Source: Plenodomus lindquistii (Eukaryota > Ascomycota > Dothideomycetes > Pleosporales > Leptosphaeriaceae). From it: a DNA stretch of 64,000 bases. The stretch lies in contig JANUWI010000022.1 in the NCBI GenBank assembly GCA_025504975.1, positions 124,001-188,000 on the forward strand, in the 5' to 3' direction. The notes beneath the pieces were generated by a model that worked only from the letters and a program-made list of their open reading frames with translations, did no database searches and was not told the DNA's origin. A program made the position numbers and the translations under genes. Shown here in pieces: positions 1 to 12,915 of this stretch (position 1 is its first letter; each line of letters begins with the position of its first letter).

Positions 1-849
1 TGCTATTATAAAGGCTAGTTTTATTAGATAGTTACTATTATTATAGATATAGTTTTTTAACTTTTTAACTATTTATAAATAGATAGGTATATATATAGCC
101 TAGCTAGAACTATACTTTATATTTTTAGACACTTTATAGTAGTATATTATTTCTATAAAGTCTACTACTTTTTATAACCTAAAGGATAAAAGTAGTATTT
201 TTTATTTTAAAAAGCTTTTTATATTCTTATTAGATATACTAAAGCTTTTCTCTACTATAAATATAGTTTAGGTATATACCTAGATATATAGTAGCTTTAC
301 TCTAGCTTTACTAATACCTATAAATAAGTATTAAAAAGTCTATTAATATTACTAGACTCTACTAGTATAGTATTGCTTTTTTTAATAGCCTACTCTAACT
401 CTAGACTAGTTTATACTATAGTAGTATTACTTTACTACTTTACTACTTTCTATTATACCTAGTTTATATTAACTATTAATTTATCTAGCTAGTTTTTTTT
501 TTATATAAATAGAGTGTACTTAGCTATCTCTACTAGTAGTAATATAGTAGAATAAAAACAATAGTTAACCTTTTTAAAACTATAAAAATAATATATTTAG
601 ATAGAGTAGCGTAAAAGTAAGTATATAAAAAAAATAGTTATAAATAGTTATAAAGTAATTAAACGTAAACTAGATTTAGTTTAGTAAATAGTAAATAGAA
701 ATAGCTTAGTAATTAGTATATTTAGATATTATCTATCTATAGTTAATATAATAAAGTATATAATATATAAAGCTGCGTACTATATACTTTATAATATTAA
801 TATTAAAATAACTTTACTTTTTTAACTTATAATAACTTAATAACTATAG
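1..849. other. AT-rich RIP-degraded DNA, no gene recognised
   Basis: Very AT-rich sequence with almost no CA or TG dinucleotides and dense TAG/TAA in all frames. It lies directly upstream of the pogo-type transposase remnant and may hold that element's 5' end and N-terminal coding part. I could not find a terminal inverted repeat or a start codon here. Confidence 0.6.
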
Positions 850-2620
850 ATTAAATTAATAAAGTAGTTAAATTTCTAAATTTATAAAAACTAGAAGTAT
901 AATTTATATATACTAAAATTATAAAGCGCTTTAGAGTTTATTATAGTATATTATTAAAAAGGTACTAAAGCGTCTAGAGCTTAAATACTATAACAAAAAA
1001 GCATAATAACTTTTTTACCTTTACTAAAAAAATAAGCTTATATTGTATATTAAAGGACTTACTAACGCTAGCTTATTACCTATAAAAACTATAATTAGAA
1101 CTTTTACTTTTAAAATTACTAGAAAACCTACTAGAGAAATCTAGGTATAACGCTTTTTTAACTACTACTCTAAAGCTTTTATATTATATTAGATAACTAG
1201 TTTAGATTGCAATTACTACTAGGCTAATTCTATATATAAATATAATCTATACTTTAAATTTCTATCTAGTAAAATAGCTAAGTACTATATACTTCTATAG
1301 AATTTATATAATATAAATAAAAAGAGCTTTTTTATAGAAATTATAGAATAGAGTAAACAAGTATTTAGTAAGTAGAAATATAAGTATAAAGGCTTTAAAA
1401 AGGTTATATAGAATAGTAATAGAGAGTAGATTATAATTCTAGCTACTATCTATATAGATAGAAGTATATTACTACTAGCGTTTATATACTAGAGTACTTC
1501 TAGTAATATTTATAACTACTAGATAAATAATATTACTATTACTAATTTTATATAAGTTACTTTAATACCTTTTAGCTTAATAAATAATAACGTAGAGCTA
1601 GTTTAGTTTAAATAGGTGTTTAATTAGAATATAAAAAAAAAATAGGCTTTTACTAGCGTTTCTTTATTATAGATAGGTATAGCTTCTATATAACTATAAA
1701 GTTTATTAACTATATAGTTATCTATAGAATTATTTTATTTTTTTTTTACTTTATAGTATTTATACGCTTTAGCTATTTAATGTAGTATTATTTATGCCTT
1801 TACTATTAGTTTACTTTTTTAGATTTTAAAAATACATTTAAAATAGCACTAGCCTATTTTCTATATATAAAAATAATTTCTACTATTTATTTAAACTTAT
1901 TTAGAAGTCTACTTTTACTAAAAAGTATATTTTTAAAGCTTTTAAAACTACTAGAGTAGTACTACTAATATCTAAAGTAGTATTTAAAAAGTTCTATAAA
2001 CTTTTTCTACTATAGCCTTTAGCCTTTTTATTAGTAATAGAGAATATTAATAAATTTATAATAATAAACTTTATTAATTACGCAGTTAATAGAAGCTTTT
2101 TAGATAATTAACTTTTTAAAGAATTGCTCCTCTATTTTACTACTATAAAGAAAATTGCTAAGTATAAAAATAATAAGCTATAAATATTACTATAAGTCTA
2201 CTAGAAGCTCTATAACTAATACTATTTTTTTCTAGATTTATAGTAGCGTAAAATGTATTATAAAAAGGCTATATAGTAGTTACTACGTAAACTTTAAAAA
2301 ACTTACTTTAAATAGCTAGTAAAAAAAAAAAAAAAAAATAACTAGATAAAATAAAGTTAAAAAAAGTAAAAAAGTAGAATAAACTCTATTAATTTAAAAT
2401 AAAAAAAGTAGCATAGGTAGTTTAGAAAAAAGCTAAAAAAGTATAGAAAAAAGCCTAGGCTGTAAAGGCTACTAAATATAACTATAATACTAGAAAAGCT
2501 ATATAAACTACTAAAATAGGTAAATATAAAGCTTTAAAGCCTACTATAAAGCTATAGCTAAGAAAATAATGTATAGAGAGTACTATATAGGCTACTATTA
2601 CTAAAGTGCCTATACTAGCT
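850..2620 (+). pseudogene. RIP-degraded pogo/Fot-type DDE transposase (copy 1)
   Basis: Remnant of a Tc1/mariner-superfamily (pogo/Fot1) transposase of the fungal type with a CENP-B-like DNA-binding part and DDE catalytic core. A forward reading around 1400-1450 gives N-S-N-R-E-stop-I-I-I-L-A, matching the family's 'GNREW(I/V)T' strand with Trp turned into TAG. The following part (1540-1640) fits the 'GWTNN-GL-WL' segment, and 1750-2000 fits the 'PPHSTHxLQPLDV' and C-terminal 'FxxTG(L/I)xPxxPxxVL' segments. The C-terminus (2290-2560) is Lys/Gln/Ala-rich, as in many fungal members. Stops are TAG and TAA, as expected from RIP of CAG, CAA and TGG. The gene cannot be functional. Ends are approximate; the family call rests on motif order. 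Confidence 0.75.
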
Positions 2621-2796
2621 ACGCTATTAACCTCTACTTACTATAGCTAGCCTATTAATACTCTAGCTAGATATAGATAATCTAGATTATAAAGCTATAT
2701 CTATAGAATAATACTTTAAAATATCTTATAATAATACATTTTATATATAGCTTAATAACTTTATATTTACTATTATTCTAGTGTTATTAGAGCGTG
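2589..2796 (+). repeat. 3' tail shared by the two pogo copies
   Basis: This stretch is recognisably the same sequence as the reverse complement of 22343-22550. Shared blocks include CTATATAGGCTACTAT and ATATATAGCTTAATAACTTT. It covers the end of the transposase frame and the 3' non-coding part. The inverted duplication shows that both pogo copies belong to one family. Differences are mainly transitions, as RIP would leave. Confidence 0.7.
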
Positions 2797-4336
2797 CGTT
2801 ACGCGCTCTATTACGTTAAGTTATACTAAAGTTCTTGTTTTTAACAATCTAATTAGTACCTCTAAGCTTAAAGTTAAACTTTAGAGTAATATTAGCTATG
2901 TACTAGTTACAGCTACGCTTTTTAGCTAGTTTTAAACTTATAGAACAAATAGTATAGAGGCTAAAATCTTAATTAGTAAACGTTTTAATACGTTTGTATA
3001 GCTAAGCGTTATTCTCTAGAAAAATTATAAAAAGAAAACTTAGGCCTGTAGAAGCGTGCTTTAAAAATAAACTAAGTAAAGTATTATACGCGTGCTATAT
3101 TAAAAGTTATTAACCTACTATTAATATATTAGTATTAACGCTAATTCTTTCTAAAGCTTAATAGAATTTATTTATTATAGCTTTTAGGTTTACCTAGTTA
3201 AATACGTTATACACCTAAAGAAAAAAAATTATTAAATATAACTACGTAGTTAGCCTACTACTAGTGTTAAATTTAATATTTATTATATTCCATAAACTAA
3301 ATTGCAGATTAGCAGTGCTATTACCTTTATAAAGAACCTTAGAGCTATTAAAAACCTAACTAGAGACTTTAACAAGTTCTAGTATAATACTAATGCTAAT
3401 AGAACGCTTAAAAAAATTAGTATGCTCTAACGCGTTATATTTAATTTAGAGGTTAGAAACATACTAAAAGTACGTTAGTATTTATATTAAAACTAACAGT
3501 CTCTATACTCTACCTAATAATTAAAGCAGTATTCTTCTATAGCTTTTAAATAGCGTAGCTAATTATCTACTATGTCTAGCTACTATTTAACTTTACTTTT
3601 AATAGCTAACCTAGAATAATAACGTAAACCTCTACTAGTAGATACATTAGATTTTTATAGTTACTATAATTAACTACTAGAAGTTTAGGCTGCTTTAGAA
3701 CTATTTTATATACTACGCTATAATTAGTAATTTACTTAAAAAAGATATAGAAATAACGTACCTATTCTAAAAAAGTTAAACACGCTAATATACCTTTCTA
3801 AGCCTAACGCTGCCGCGCTTTATAGCTAAGCTTTACTTTTAAATTTACCTTTTCTTTTACTAGCCTCTACTACAGCGCTTTAGGCCTCTACTTTAAAAGT
3901 ACTAGAGAAACTAGCGTTACTATCTAACTAGAATTTAACACCCTTTACGCCTGCCCTATACAGCTAATTAACACAGAGTAGATAGGCTAAGCAATTTCTA
4001 TTATCTTTTTAAGTAAGGCTAAAGATAGTTTTAATTTAGAAAATAACTTTGTTTACTTTATTACGTTTCTTAGAGAGATGCGTAGTTTAGACGCGAACTA
4101 ATTTAAAAAACTTCTCTAAAGTAATAGTGCTGCGAGTGCTATAACTATATATTAGTGCTAGTAAAGAACCTGCGTAGTAAAACGCGCTATAGCTAATATT
4201 AATATTAACTAGAATTTAATAGGTTACTACTTGCACGTTTAAAAAAAAGCTCTAAATAACTTCTAAGCTAGCACTAAGGTCTCCTCTACCTAGATTCTAG
4301 TTTAGAGAAAGTGTTTTTAATAATCTAATAGTAGTA
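2797..4336. other. Degraded DNA of unknown origin
   Basis: A little less AT-biased than the flanks, with more CG, CA and TG. It starts with a near-palindrome at 2799-2820 (AGAGCG...CGCTCT) just beyond the pogo tail, possibly a terminal structure of either element. No protein family recognised. Confidence 0.4.
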
Positions 4337-5236
4337 ATGTCGTTTGCAGATTTCGCGTAGTAGTTAAAAAAGATATTTAACGCTTATATTAACTTTTATT
4401 TATTATTAAATAACTTACTAAAGTTTATAGAGTTTAAATAATTAATAATTCTACTTATACTTAGCGTTTTTGTATACTTAATACGTACTTTATATATAAT
4501 AGTATTAGAAAGTAGCTTATTTTTACAATTGCTATAATATAGGATTTTAATAACTGTTTTATTAAGTGCTAACTTAATTTTAGAAACTAAAGTTAAATAG
4601 AAGTTAGTAGTAAAGTTACTTTAATACAGTGCTAGTTCTACAGACTAGAGTAAAAGTTATATAAAACAGAGTACCTTCCTGCTAGCAAGTTCTAGAATAA
4701 TTGCAATATTATACTAATATAGAACTAACGTTAATAGTAGTAACAATTCAATATAATTTACTATATACTTAACTTTAGCACCTCTAGTACTATATCTAGA
4801 GTAGATAGACTAGGCTTAAGTTAACTTAAAGCCTCTAAAATTAGGTAGCTTTTTAATTACTAGATATAACGCGTTTTTAACTTTAGTAATCTTTAGATCT
4901 TAGGCTTACAAGTTATTATATGTATAGATTAGTACTATAAAAGCCTATAACCTTTATACAGGAGCTTTAAGCTTATAGAAAGACCTAGATTAGCTAGCTA
5001 GTACTACTAGCTTGTCTACTACAACCTCTACCTCTACTTCTATTACTTTAGAAACTACTGCCTTTCTATTCTCTAGAGTCGCTCTAGCTACCTCTTTTAC
5101 TGCCTCTGTAGTCTCTATAGAAGCCTCTTTTACTACTACTATAATTGCCGCCTCTATAGCTACCTCTATAATTAGATATAGTTTTAAATAGCGTATTAAA
5201 CTATAATTTACTTTAATTAAAAGTATAAGCAGTGCC
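4337..5236 (+). pseudogene. Degraded reading frame of unknown family with Ser/Thr-rich tail
   Basis: From an ATG at 4337 (M-S-F-A-D-F-A) one forward frame of about 300 codons runs to 5236 with many TAG and TAA but no TGA, the pattern left by RIP on a real coding frame. The first two thirds are rich in Leu/Ile/Tyr; the last third (about 5010-5180) is a low-complexity Ser/Thr/Ala tract encoded by repeated ACC/TCT/ACT codons. I do not recognise the family. A transposon accessory or Gag-like protein is possible because it lies between other mobile elements, but nothing in the sequence proves that. Confidence 0.35.
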
Positions 5237-8200
5237 TAAACATAGAGTCTATAAAGATAATAGGACTTAAAAGGCTAAAGTATAGGTCTAAACTTATAAT
5301 ACGCTCTAAAAGTAGGTAAGCTACTATACTATAAGTAGTAATATTCCTCTATTATTTACGCGTCTAATACACGCTATACTGTTACGTTACGTTATTTACA
5401 TATTATTACTCTTTTAGCTTTTAATATACTGCCTCTCTTTTTACACCGCTCTATACTACCTTTTATTTTTAATATCTTAATATAAATATAAGCTGTGCTT
5501 TAGAAAAGACCTTTTTTTCTCTAATAACTTTCTTTATTCTTTTTTACTTCTCTTTACTTATTTAGACAGACTAGTTTTAGGCCTAATAAATCTAATTAAT
5601 AAAGCTAACTAAAATTGCTATAGTTAGTTACAACACTACGTAATACTAAAGTACAATGTATATTTACCTCTAATTACTATTTATATAAATAATTTAAAAA
5701 CAGCCTATACAATCTAGTAGCCTAATACATTCTTAAGCTTTTAGTTAAAAGCAAATATTACTCTACTACCTACACTAAAGAATTAGAATAGAACAATTTA
5801 GAGGTTATTACTATTATTATTATAGATAAGCGCAATAGCTACTTTAACACAGCAATTACAAGTACTAATACTAACATTAAAAATGCAAAGGCAGTCTATT
5901 TTTAGGCTGTTTTATATAGGAGTGTAGAGAATAATACTAACTTTTATTACTCTATTTATAATAGCTGTATACAGAAGATCTTTTTCTATTTATATAATCT
6001 AGTAAAGCAAGTATTTAAAAACGTTTCTAACTACTTAATACAGCGAGAATTAGATAAAGTAGTAGAATAGTTAAAGGTCTATATTATTTTAAATATAGAA
6101 GCTTTACACTAGTAAAAATAGATTACTATAGCTTTAATATTATTAAATATATATTAGTGCTGTATAACTAGTACTATTATATCCTTTGTAAGCTAGCCTA
6201 CTAGAAGTTTTATATTAATTTAAAAAAAAAGTAATATAAAATAAAGGCCTATTAAGGTAATAAGTTACTATAGAGTATACGCTATATAACTACTACTTAA
6301 CTTAAAAGCATATATGCTAGTAAAAAAAAGAAAAGTACTACTTTTTCTACTATAATACTATACATAGTTATATACTCTATAAAGTAAAGGTAATCTAGTT
6401 AGATTCTTAGCTTTATTTTATAGAGCATTTATCGCCTAGTTAGAACTATATAGAAAACTAGAAAGTATAGATAACTTTACCTAAAAAGTATTATTATAAA
6501 AACTAATAAAGCGTTTAAAACCTAGATGCTTAAATTAACGTAGTAATAGTATTATATATCTAGAGACCTAATTATAGAACTATAGCTAAAGTAGTAAACT
6601 ATCTAGTATGTTATAGTAATAGCAAGCTTAATAGCAGGCAAGCTTTTTACTATTACTAGAATCTAGAGCCTAGCGCCTAGCGTAAGTTATTACAAGGCTT
6701 ACTACAAAGTAAAGTCCCTTTACTAAAACTTCTAACTACCTAGTATCTAAAACGCGCAGTATTATTAATAGTATAATAGTAATACAAGAAATAACAGATA
6801 TAAACACGCAGTTAAAAAGTAATACTAAAATAGAATTAGAAAGAAAAGCTACTTCTATTATTAAATATTATATAGTACTTAAGTCCTTTTTAAGCTATAT
6901 AAACGCTAGAAAACTTGCTAATTGCTAGCGCGTATTTTTAGTTTATTATAAGCTCTTTAATAGTAAAAATGCTGCTATATAAAAAACAAAAGCTATATAA
7001 AATATAGTTCTAGGTTATGTATTAGCTTTATAAGTCTCTACTACTAACACACAACTAGATATAATTATCTCTATCCTTAAATCTCTGCTTAATAATAGAG
7101 TGTTTAAGTCTAAAAAGTAAGTAAGCAAGTTCTTTCTAGAGCTCTTTTTAGTACCTCCTTTAGAGTTACTAGCGAGTAGCATCTTAAAGAAACGTAAAAC
7201 GTTATCTAGGGGGTTAATTAAGCGTAGATAAACGTTACAGACTAAAAGTACTAACAGATTACGTCTAAAAACTACAGCTAGTATAAGCTCTTCTATTTTT
7301 CTATCTAAAACATAATATTTTATAAGGGTATAGAAGTATCTATAATTAACAGCTAATAAAGTAGACCTGCCTATTTAGTTTTATAACTACCTAAACTTCC
7401 TATTAATACTTAATATTAGATACTATTATTCTTTTAATAAGTTTTTAAAGTATTATACTTTAAGTTTATAGATTAATAGCTCCCTGCTTTACTTAAAAAA
7501 CGTAGCTAGAATTATAGAGCTATAATTAAACTTACAACAGGGCTTTATATTATTAAAAAGCATTTAAGAAATCTGCTTAAAGGTTGCTTAAATATAATAG
7601 AATAATTATTTTTCTAAGAATTAATATTAATTATTACTTAATTACGCTACGCTGTAGTCTATTATTTACACTTTATATCTAACTAGTTACTAAAGCAGGT
7701 GCACTTTTTACATTTACTAGCTAAAGTTTTATAAAATAGTAGAGCTAAAGACATATTAGGCATTCTATATATACAAGTAAATAGATGCGTTAAATAGATA
7801 AATTATAACATAAAAGTTATAAAGCAAAAAGTAAAACGTAGGTTACTTTAGATTAAAATATAAAAAAACGCGCTTTATTAGAGCGAGTTAGTTTTATAGA
7901 AATTAATTACGTAGTAGTAGATTAACATTCTATTAGCAGTAGGCTAAAAGCTAATTAGATTAATTAGTATAATAATTAATCTCTAGAGTCTAAATAAAGA
8001 AAAAGAGATTAAAAACACTATTATACGTAACTAGTATACAAGATATACTAGTTACAGTACTATTGTTATTAATAGAGCTAATATTAAAAGTAATAAAAAT
8101 TAGCTGCAGGAAGAATTATAGTAATTAATATCTTCTATAATAGTATTATAATTCACGTATAGAAATTTTAGAGTTAGTAAATAGCTTAATATCTAAAGCT

Positions 8201-8871
8201 TTTATAAAGTGTATAGAAAGAGACACACGTTAGCTAACTCTACTTTAGAGGCTAGGCCTAGAATATTATAAAAGCAGCGTATAAATAGAGTTAGTAAGTT
8301 ACTTAAAAAGAGATGTAGTAACTATTAAAAAAATTACTATATCTAATATAGAATAGGTACTTTCTAATACTTTTTGCCTATAATACTACCCGCGTACGCC
8401 TATATCCCCTTTTAACCTTATTTACCTCCTTTAGCCTATTATCCTCTGCCTTTTATATAATTACTACTAGCGTTTTGCCTATGCGTAAGACGTTGCCTAT
8501 AAACAATTTAAAAAACAGCACCTCTATCCCCTAGCAGCACTAGTTATTTACCTATCTATAAACTCTTCTCTAAATTAGAATTATGCGGTACTTCTAACCT
8601 CTGTAAAAACAAGTAGTAGTAGACTATAGAAACGTTAAGTAATAGTAGTGCAGAGGTAATAAAGTAATAATTAATGTAATAATCGCGCATAGTAACTATA
8701 GCGCAAAAGGTAAAAAAGTAGGGTGTAGTAAAAAGAGGGCAGCAGAATAAAAAAACGTAGTAACTAAAGAAAATTAGCACTATAGCCTATAAGGCCTAGG
8801 CTATTATTACCTACTTACTATATAGTAACTTCTCTACGCAAGGTGTAAAAGACTAAAATTATTTTTAGTTA
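5237..8871. other. Degraded, probably coding, DNA of an unidentified element
   Basis: Moderately AT-rich tract keeping more CA, TG and CG than neighbouring DNA. Forward frames between about 6700 and 8580 read as protein-like stretches (Lys/Arg/Leu-rich) interrupted mostly by TAG/TAA, suggesting an old element with forward coding strand. No catalytic motif recognised. A 74-codon open frame on the reverse strand (8556-8780) is Tyr/Phe/Leu-rich and probably chance. The tract ends where the inverted-repeat-bounded element begins. Confidence 0.35.
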
Positions 8872-8890
8872 CCTCTAAATAGAAAAGGTA

Positions 8891-8934
8891 GATGTTAAAT
8901 AACTCTCTAACTTTAGTTAAATAACCCTTTAACT
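8891..8934 (+). repeat. Left arm of 44-nt inverted repeat
   Basis: Begins ATGTTAAATAACTCTC. Internally it is an imperfect tandem: GTTAAATAACTCTCTAAC is followed by GTTAAATAACCCTTTAAC, about 22 bp apart. Its reverse complement matches 12216-12259 at 38 of 44 positions. Confidence 0.65.
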
Positions 8935-9186
8935 TGCATAGGTAAAGCAGACTATACCTAAAACATTAGCGCTATAGTAGAATAGTATTATAGGGCATAC
9001 TGCGCGTATTATATTAATAGTATTAATATATTAGATAACAGGCCTCTAGTATAGCTAGCTTAGTATTATTAATATAGGTAACGTATTACTTTACGCTTTA
9101 GCTTACACTACCTACTTCCTCTATATTTTTATTAGCTAAAAATTTATTAAAACACGCCTAATTTTATTATTTTTTGTCTAGCTATA

Positions 9187-11790
9187 ATGCCTCTATTGCA
9201 AACTCTATCTCTAGCGTTATTATTAAGTAGCTAGCTATACAGTACCTAATTAGAGGCCTTTAGTAAAAACTCTAAAATAGAGAAGGTTAGTATTATTACT
9301 ACGCTAGCTATAGTTAATAGTAAAAAAGCTAAGGCTACTATAGAAAAAAAAGCTACTAACTTTAAAAGATTTTTTAATTCTAAGTTTAATTTAGAGCCTA
9401 ATTTTTACGTAGCTAATAAAGCTATTTATAGTTAGCTTTACTACTACTACTACTACTATTTTAATACCTACTACTTTATTTACGTATTGTAATAGGCTAA
9501 GTTACGCAGTAAAGCTAGTATAGAAAACTATAATTTTATTTACCTCTAGAAGTCTAGTAGCTATTTTTATAACTATATTCTACTACTAGAGCGTTTATAT
9601 AATAGCTTTTAAAAAGCCTATAATACTATTATTACCTATAGAAAAGCCTATAGAGTAAGCTATAACTAGTATAAAAAGTTAAAAAACTATAGTAAACACT
9701 TCTATTATACTTTAATAGTTTATTATCTATAGATACTAAAGTTAAAGTTAAAGCTAAAGCTATAGCTAGATAGTAAATAGTTTATTAAATAGCTAGACGT
9801 ATATATAGTAAAGTACTAGTATTTAATATAGTTCTACTTTATAGTAAAAAATAATCTAAATATAGAAAGTTAATAGTAAATATAATAGTATAAAGATTAG
9901 TAGAGTATTACTTATAATTATTTACTAGCTTCTAAAGTTTATACTATTATAAAGTACTAGTAGGCTACGCGTACAGCTAATATAGTATTAAAACTATAAA
10001 AAATCTTTAATTTAGTCTAGAGCTTAAAATAGGCGCTATTAATAGTAAAAAACGCTTTTCTAGAGGTAAAATATTTATATTAGAATATTCTAAACAAATA
10101 CTAGTAATTCTAGTAGGTAGAGCTTAGTAACAGCACCTATATTAATAAATTAGTAAAAAAACTAGATAATTCTATAGTATTATAGTTATTTAAAAGTTAG
10201 TATTTTTTACTAAAGCGCTAATATAACGCTAATATAGATTATAATTAGAGACGTGTACTAGCTAACTAAAAAATACTAACTTTATAGAATTACTATTAAT
10301 TTTAATAATACTATTACTTCTATTATTTTTATATACCTAGAATATCTATAGCTATTTAAAAAGTTATTTAACGTATTTATTATTAACTATACTTTTAAAA
10401 TAAATAAGTACTATTAGCTACTATTTAATTTAGTAGGCTTAAATAGCTATAATTATTTAACTTACTTTAAAGTTACTTTTATTAACTAGAAAATTAAAGC
10501 TATATTTTTATAAATACTTACCTACTTTTATAATTATTTTATCGCGAAAGAGATTAATATATAATTCTAGGTAATAGATTACTTATAAGCTTTTATTAAC
10601 GCGTTTAGTTTAGTATATAATAACTCTAGAATCCTTCTCTATTATTAGTATATAAATAAAAACGTTTTTATATACCTATATTTAAAAATTAATGTTAAGT
10701 TTAGCTAATACTATAAAAACCGCGTTTAAATAGATAACTAGTCTATAAAAAAGTTCTATAGACTTTATTTTAATCTACTAGACTCTACTACTAAAAGTAA
10801 CTATGTAGTAAATTTAAAAAAGTATAAAAAGCACTTAGTAGCTATAATATTATATTTAAAAATATACTAGTTTAATAATTACGCTAATAAATTAGTAAGT
10901 TACTATATTAATAAATATATTTACTTTAGTTTTATAGCTATAAATAAAGCTAAAAACGCGTACTAGGTATTTAAAAAATAGCTACGTACTAGTTTAAATA
11001 ATATATTTATACTATTCTAGTAGCTATATAGCTTCTATTATAAATATATTATTTATTTTAATATCTATAATACTTAGAATAATATAAAACTACGTAATAA
11101 CTATTATAATCTACTATTTACTTTTATTTTTATATAGATTCTATAATACGCGCTTATTTATATAGCTAAATAATACTATAAAGCTTATAATAAGCTATAT
11201 AAATAGTAGTTTAATAAAAAGTACTAGTTTACTCTCTATAATAGTACTTTTAAAACTATATTTAGGCTACTATATTAGTATATAATTATAAATTTTAAGT
11301 ATAATAGTAAATAACTATAAATAACTAATTATTACCTATATTAATAGATAGATTATATATAAGATTTTTACTTTATAGTCTCTATAGCTTTCTATAAGCC
11401 TTAAGTAATTATATATAAAAAAACTACTAAAAGATTTTACTATAAAGGTAATAGTAAAGCTAGTAATAAATATAACTTTACTCTAGCTAAACGCGTTAAT
11501 AGTAATAATTAGATATTACTACTAGCTTTAATTCTAGTTTATATAAAGCTTTCTATACTAATACTACCTATTAGATAGATATATATAACTTAGTTATAAC
11601 TTTAGCTAGTAGCTATAAAGCTACTATAGTAGTACTATTACTAGCTTTACCTATTATAGTACTATTACTAGCTTTATCTATTATAGTACTATTACTAGCT
11701 ACTTTTACTATTATAATAACTACTAGTAACAGGCTATAACGCCTATTTTAATATCTAAAGCTAGTATTAAAATAGACTACTATATAGATA
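9187..11790 (+). pseudogene. Degraded long reading frame inside the 3.4-kb element (transposase candidate)
   Basis: A forward frame opens with ATG at 9187 (M-P-L-L-Q-T-L-S) and stays protein-like for about 860 codons apart from numerous TAG/TAA. An early Lys-rich stretch (about 9300-9390) is followed by a Tyr/His-like cluster and then Leu/Gln-rich sequence. The C-terminal end carries a 27-bp tandem repeat (9 residues, I-V-L-L-L-A core). Being the only long frame between the inverted arms, it is the natural transposase candidate, but I could not match it to pogo, hAT, MULE or other families by motif. RIP has surely inactivated it. Confidence 0.4.
11621..11700 (+). repeat. 27-bp tandem repeat, about 3 units
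   Basis: Three consecutive units with core CTATTATAGTACTATTACTA, the first 30 bp long (11621-11650), the second 27 bp (11651-11677), the third partial (11678-11700). The 27-bp period keeps frame (nine codons), so it lengthens the degraded protein frame without shifting it. Confidence 0.8.
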
Positions 11791-12215
11791 ATTTAGGTAC
11801 CTAACTTTTCTAGTATATTTAAATTATTCTTTACTATTACTAGCCTAGTTTCTATTACTATCTATATAGCTACTATATACTCTATAGCTACTAGCCTACC
11901 TACTAAATTTATATATACTAGCTAGTAATTAATAAGTAAAGAAATACTATAGTAGTAGCTAGCTAAACTACGTGTTATACTACGCTAGGCGCTCTATATT
12001 CTATAAAAGCTAAAATAGCTATATAGTTAAATAATTAAGTTATTATACCTAAAATATCCTTTACCTCTACTATGTACTAGCTTTAGTAATAGCTAGCATA
12101 GCTATAGTAATAGGTAGGGGATAGAGGAGTAATTATACTAACTATACTATATAAATTCTATATAAAGCTAAGTAAATAGACTTAGGCAGATCTCTACTTA
12201 GCATTTAGCTAATAT

Positions 12216-12259
12216 AAGCTAGAGGGTTATCTAACTAAAGTTAAAGGGTTAATTAACAT
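12216..12259 (-). repeat. Right arm of 44-nt inverted repeat
   Basis: Ends AGGGTTAATTAACAT and pairs in inverted orientation with 8891-8934. Marks the right boundary region of the 3.4-kb element. Confidence 0.65.
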
Positions 12260-12275
12260 TTTCTATATTAAAAGT

Positions 12276-12915
12276 GCTATAATTTAGGCCGCATTCTAAT
12301 ACGCCTAGCTTCTACTTATTTATTTTAGAATTTATACTAAGAAATAGCTACACTGTACAGAGGCTCTAGCTCTCTACTACTATACTTTCTACTACTATAC
12401 CTATTTATTACTACTAACATTGCTTTTAGTATTGCAAGCTATCTATTAGACTTATACACTATTTGCTATCTAAAACCTAGTGTAATAGAACGCTTTTACA
12501 GCACGCTTTAGTACTAGCTACACGCTAGACTTTCTATAACTAGAGGGATAGTTTATAGGCAGGCAGGCATACAACGTAAACTTATGTAAAAAATAGGTAG
12601 AAAAGTATAGGCTAGGTTAGTAGTTAGCTAAATTAGAGCTGCTTTTTAATAAAGCGCAGATAGAAAGGCATACTGCTTTTATACGTAGTAGTTATTATAA
12701 AAGCAGACATTTTATAAGTGTATTCTATTTTAACCTTAAATAGTTTTATAGATAGATATAATTAGTGCAGTATAACACGCAATATCCTGCGTAAGGCTAG
12801 TATTTCTGCACTAGCGTACGTAGCTTTAGCTACTAATAATATTCTATTTTTATAATATATTTTTTAAATTAAGTATAATAAATACAGCCTCTATACTACC
12901 TTTCTACTATAATAT
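12276..12915. other. Degraded DNA, no gene recognised
   Basis: Less depleted of CA and TG than most of the window. It probably belongs to the same unidentified element as the coding tracts that follow, but I see no family motif or boundary. Confidence 0.35.

Larger units (their letters stand above)
8872..12275 (+). mobile_element. Inverted-repeat-bounded degraded element, about 3.4 kb
   Basis: Two inverted arms (8891-8934 and 12216-12259) match at 38 of 44 positions; five of the six differences are transitions. Weaker inverted similarity continues both inwards (a TTAGG...CTTA stretch) and outwards (TTTCTAT), so the terminal repeats may exceed 80 bp and exact ends are uncertain. Between them lies one long degraded forward frame starting at an ATG at 9187. 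Size and layout fit a DNA transposon inserted in a larger degraded element lying on both sides. I could not find a convincing target-site duplication or name the superfamily. Confidence 0.5.

Noticed and set aside
5230..5246. TAAGCAGTGCCTAA shared by 5229-5242 and 13409-13422
   Set aside because: The match does not extend on either side, so it is probably coincidence in biased sequence.
8556..8780. 74-codon reverse open frame
   Set aside because: Tyr/Phe/Leu composition of AT-rich DNA, no homology or context; likely chance.
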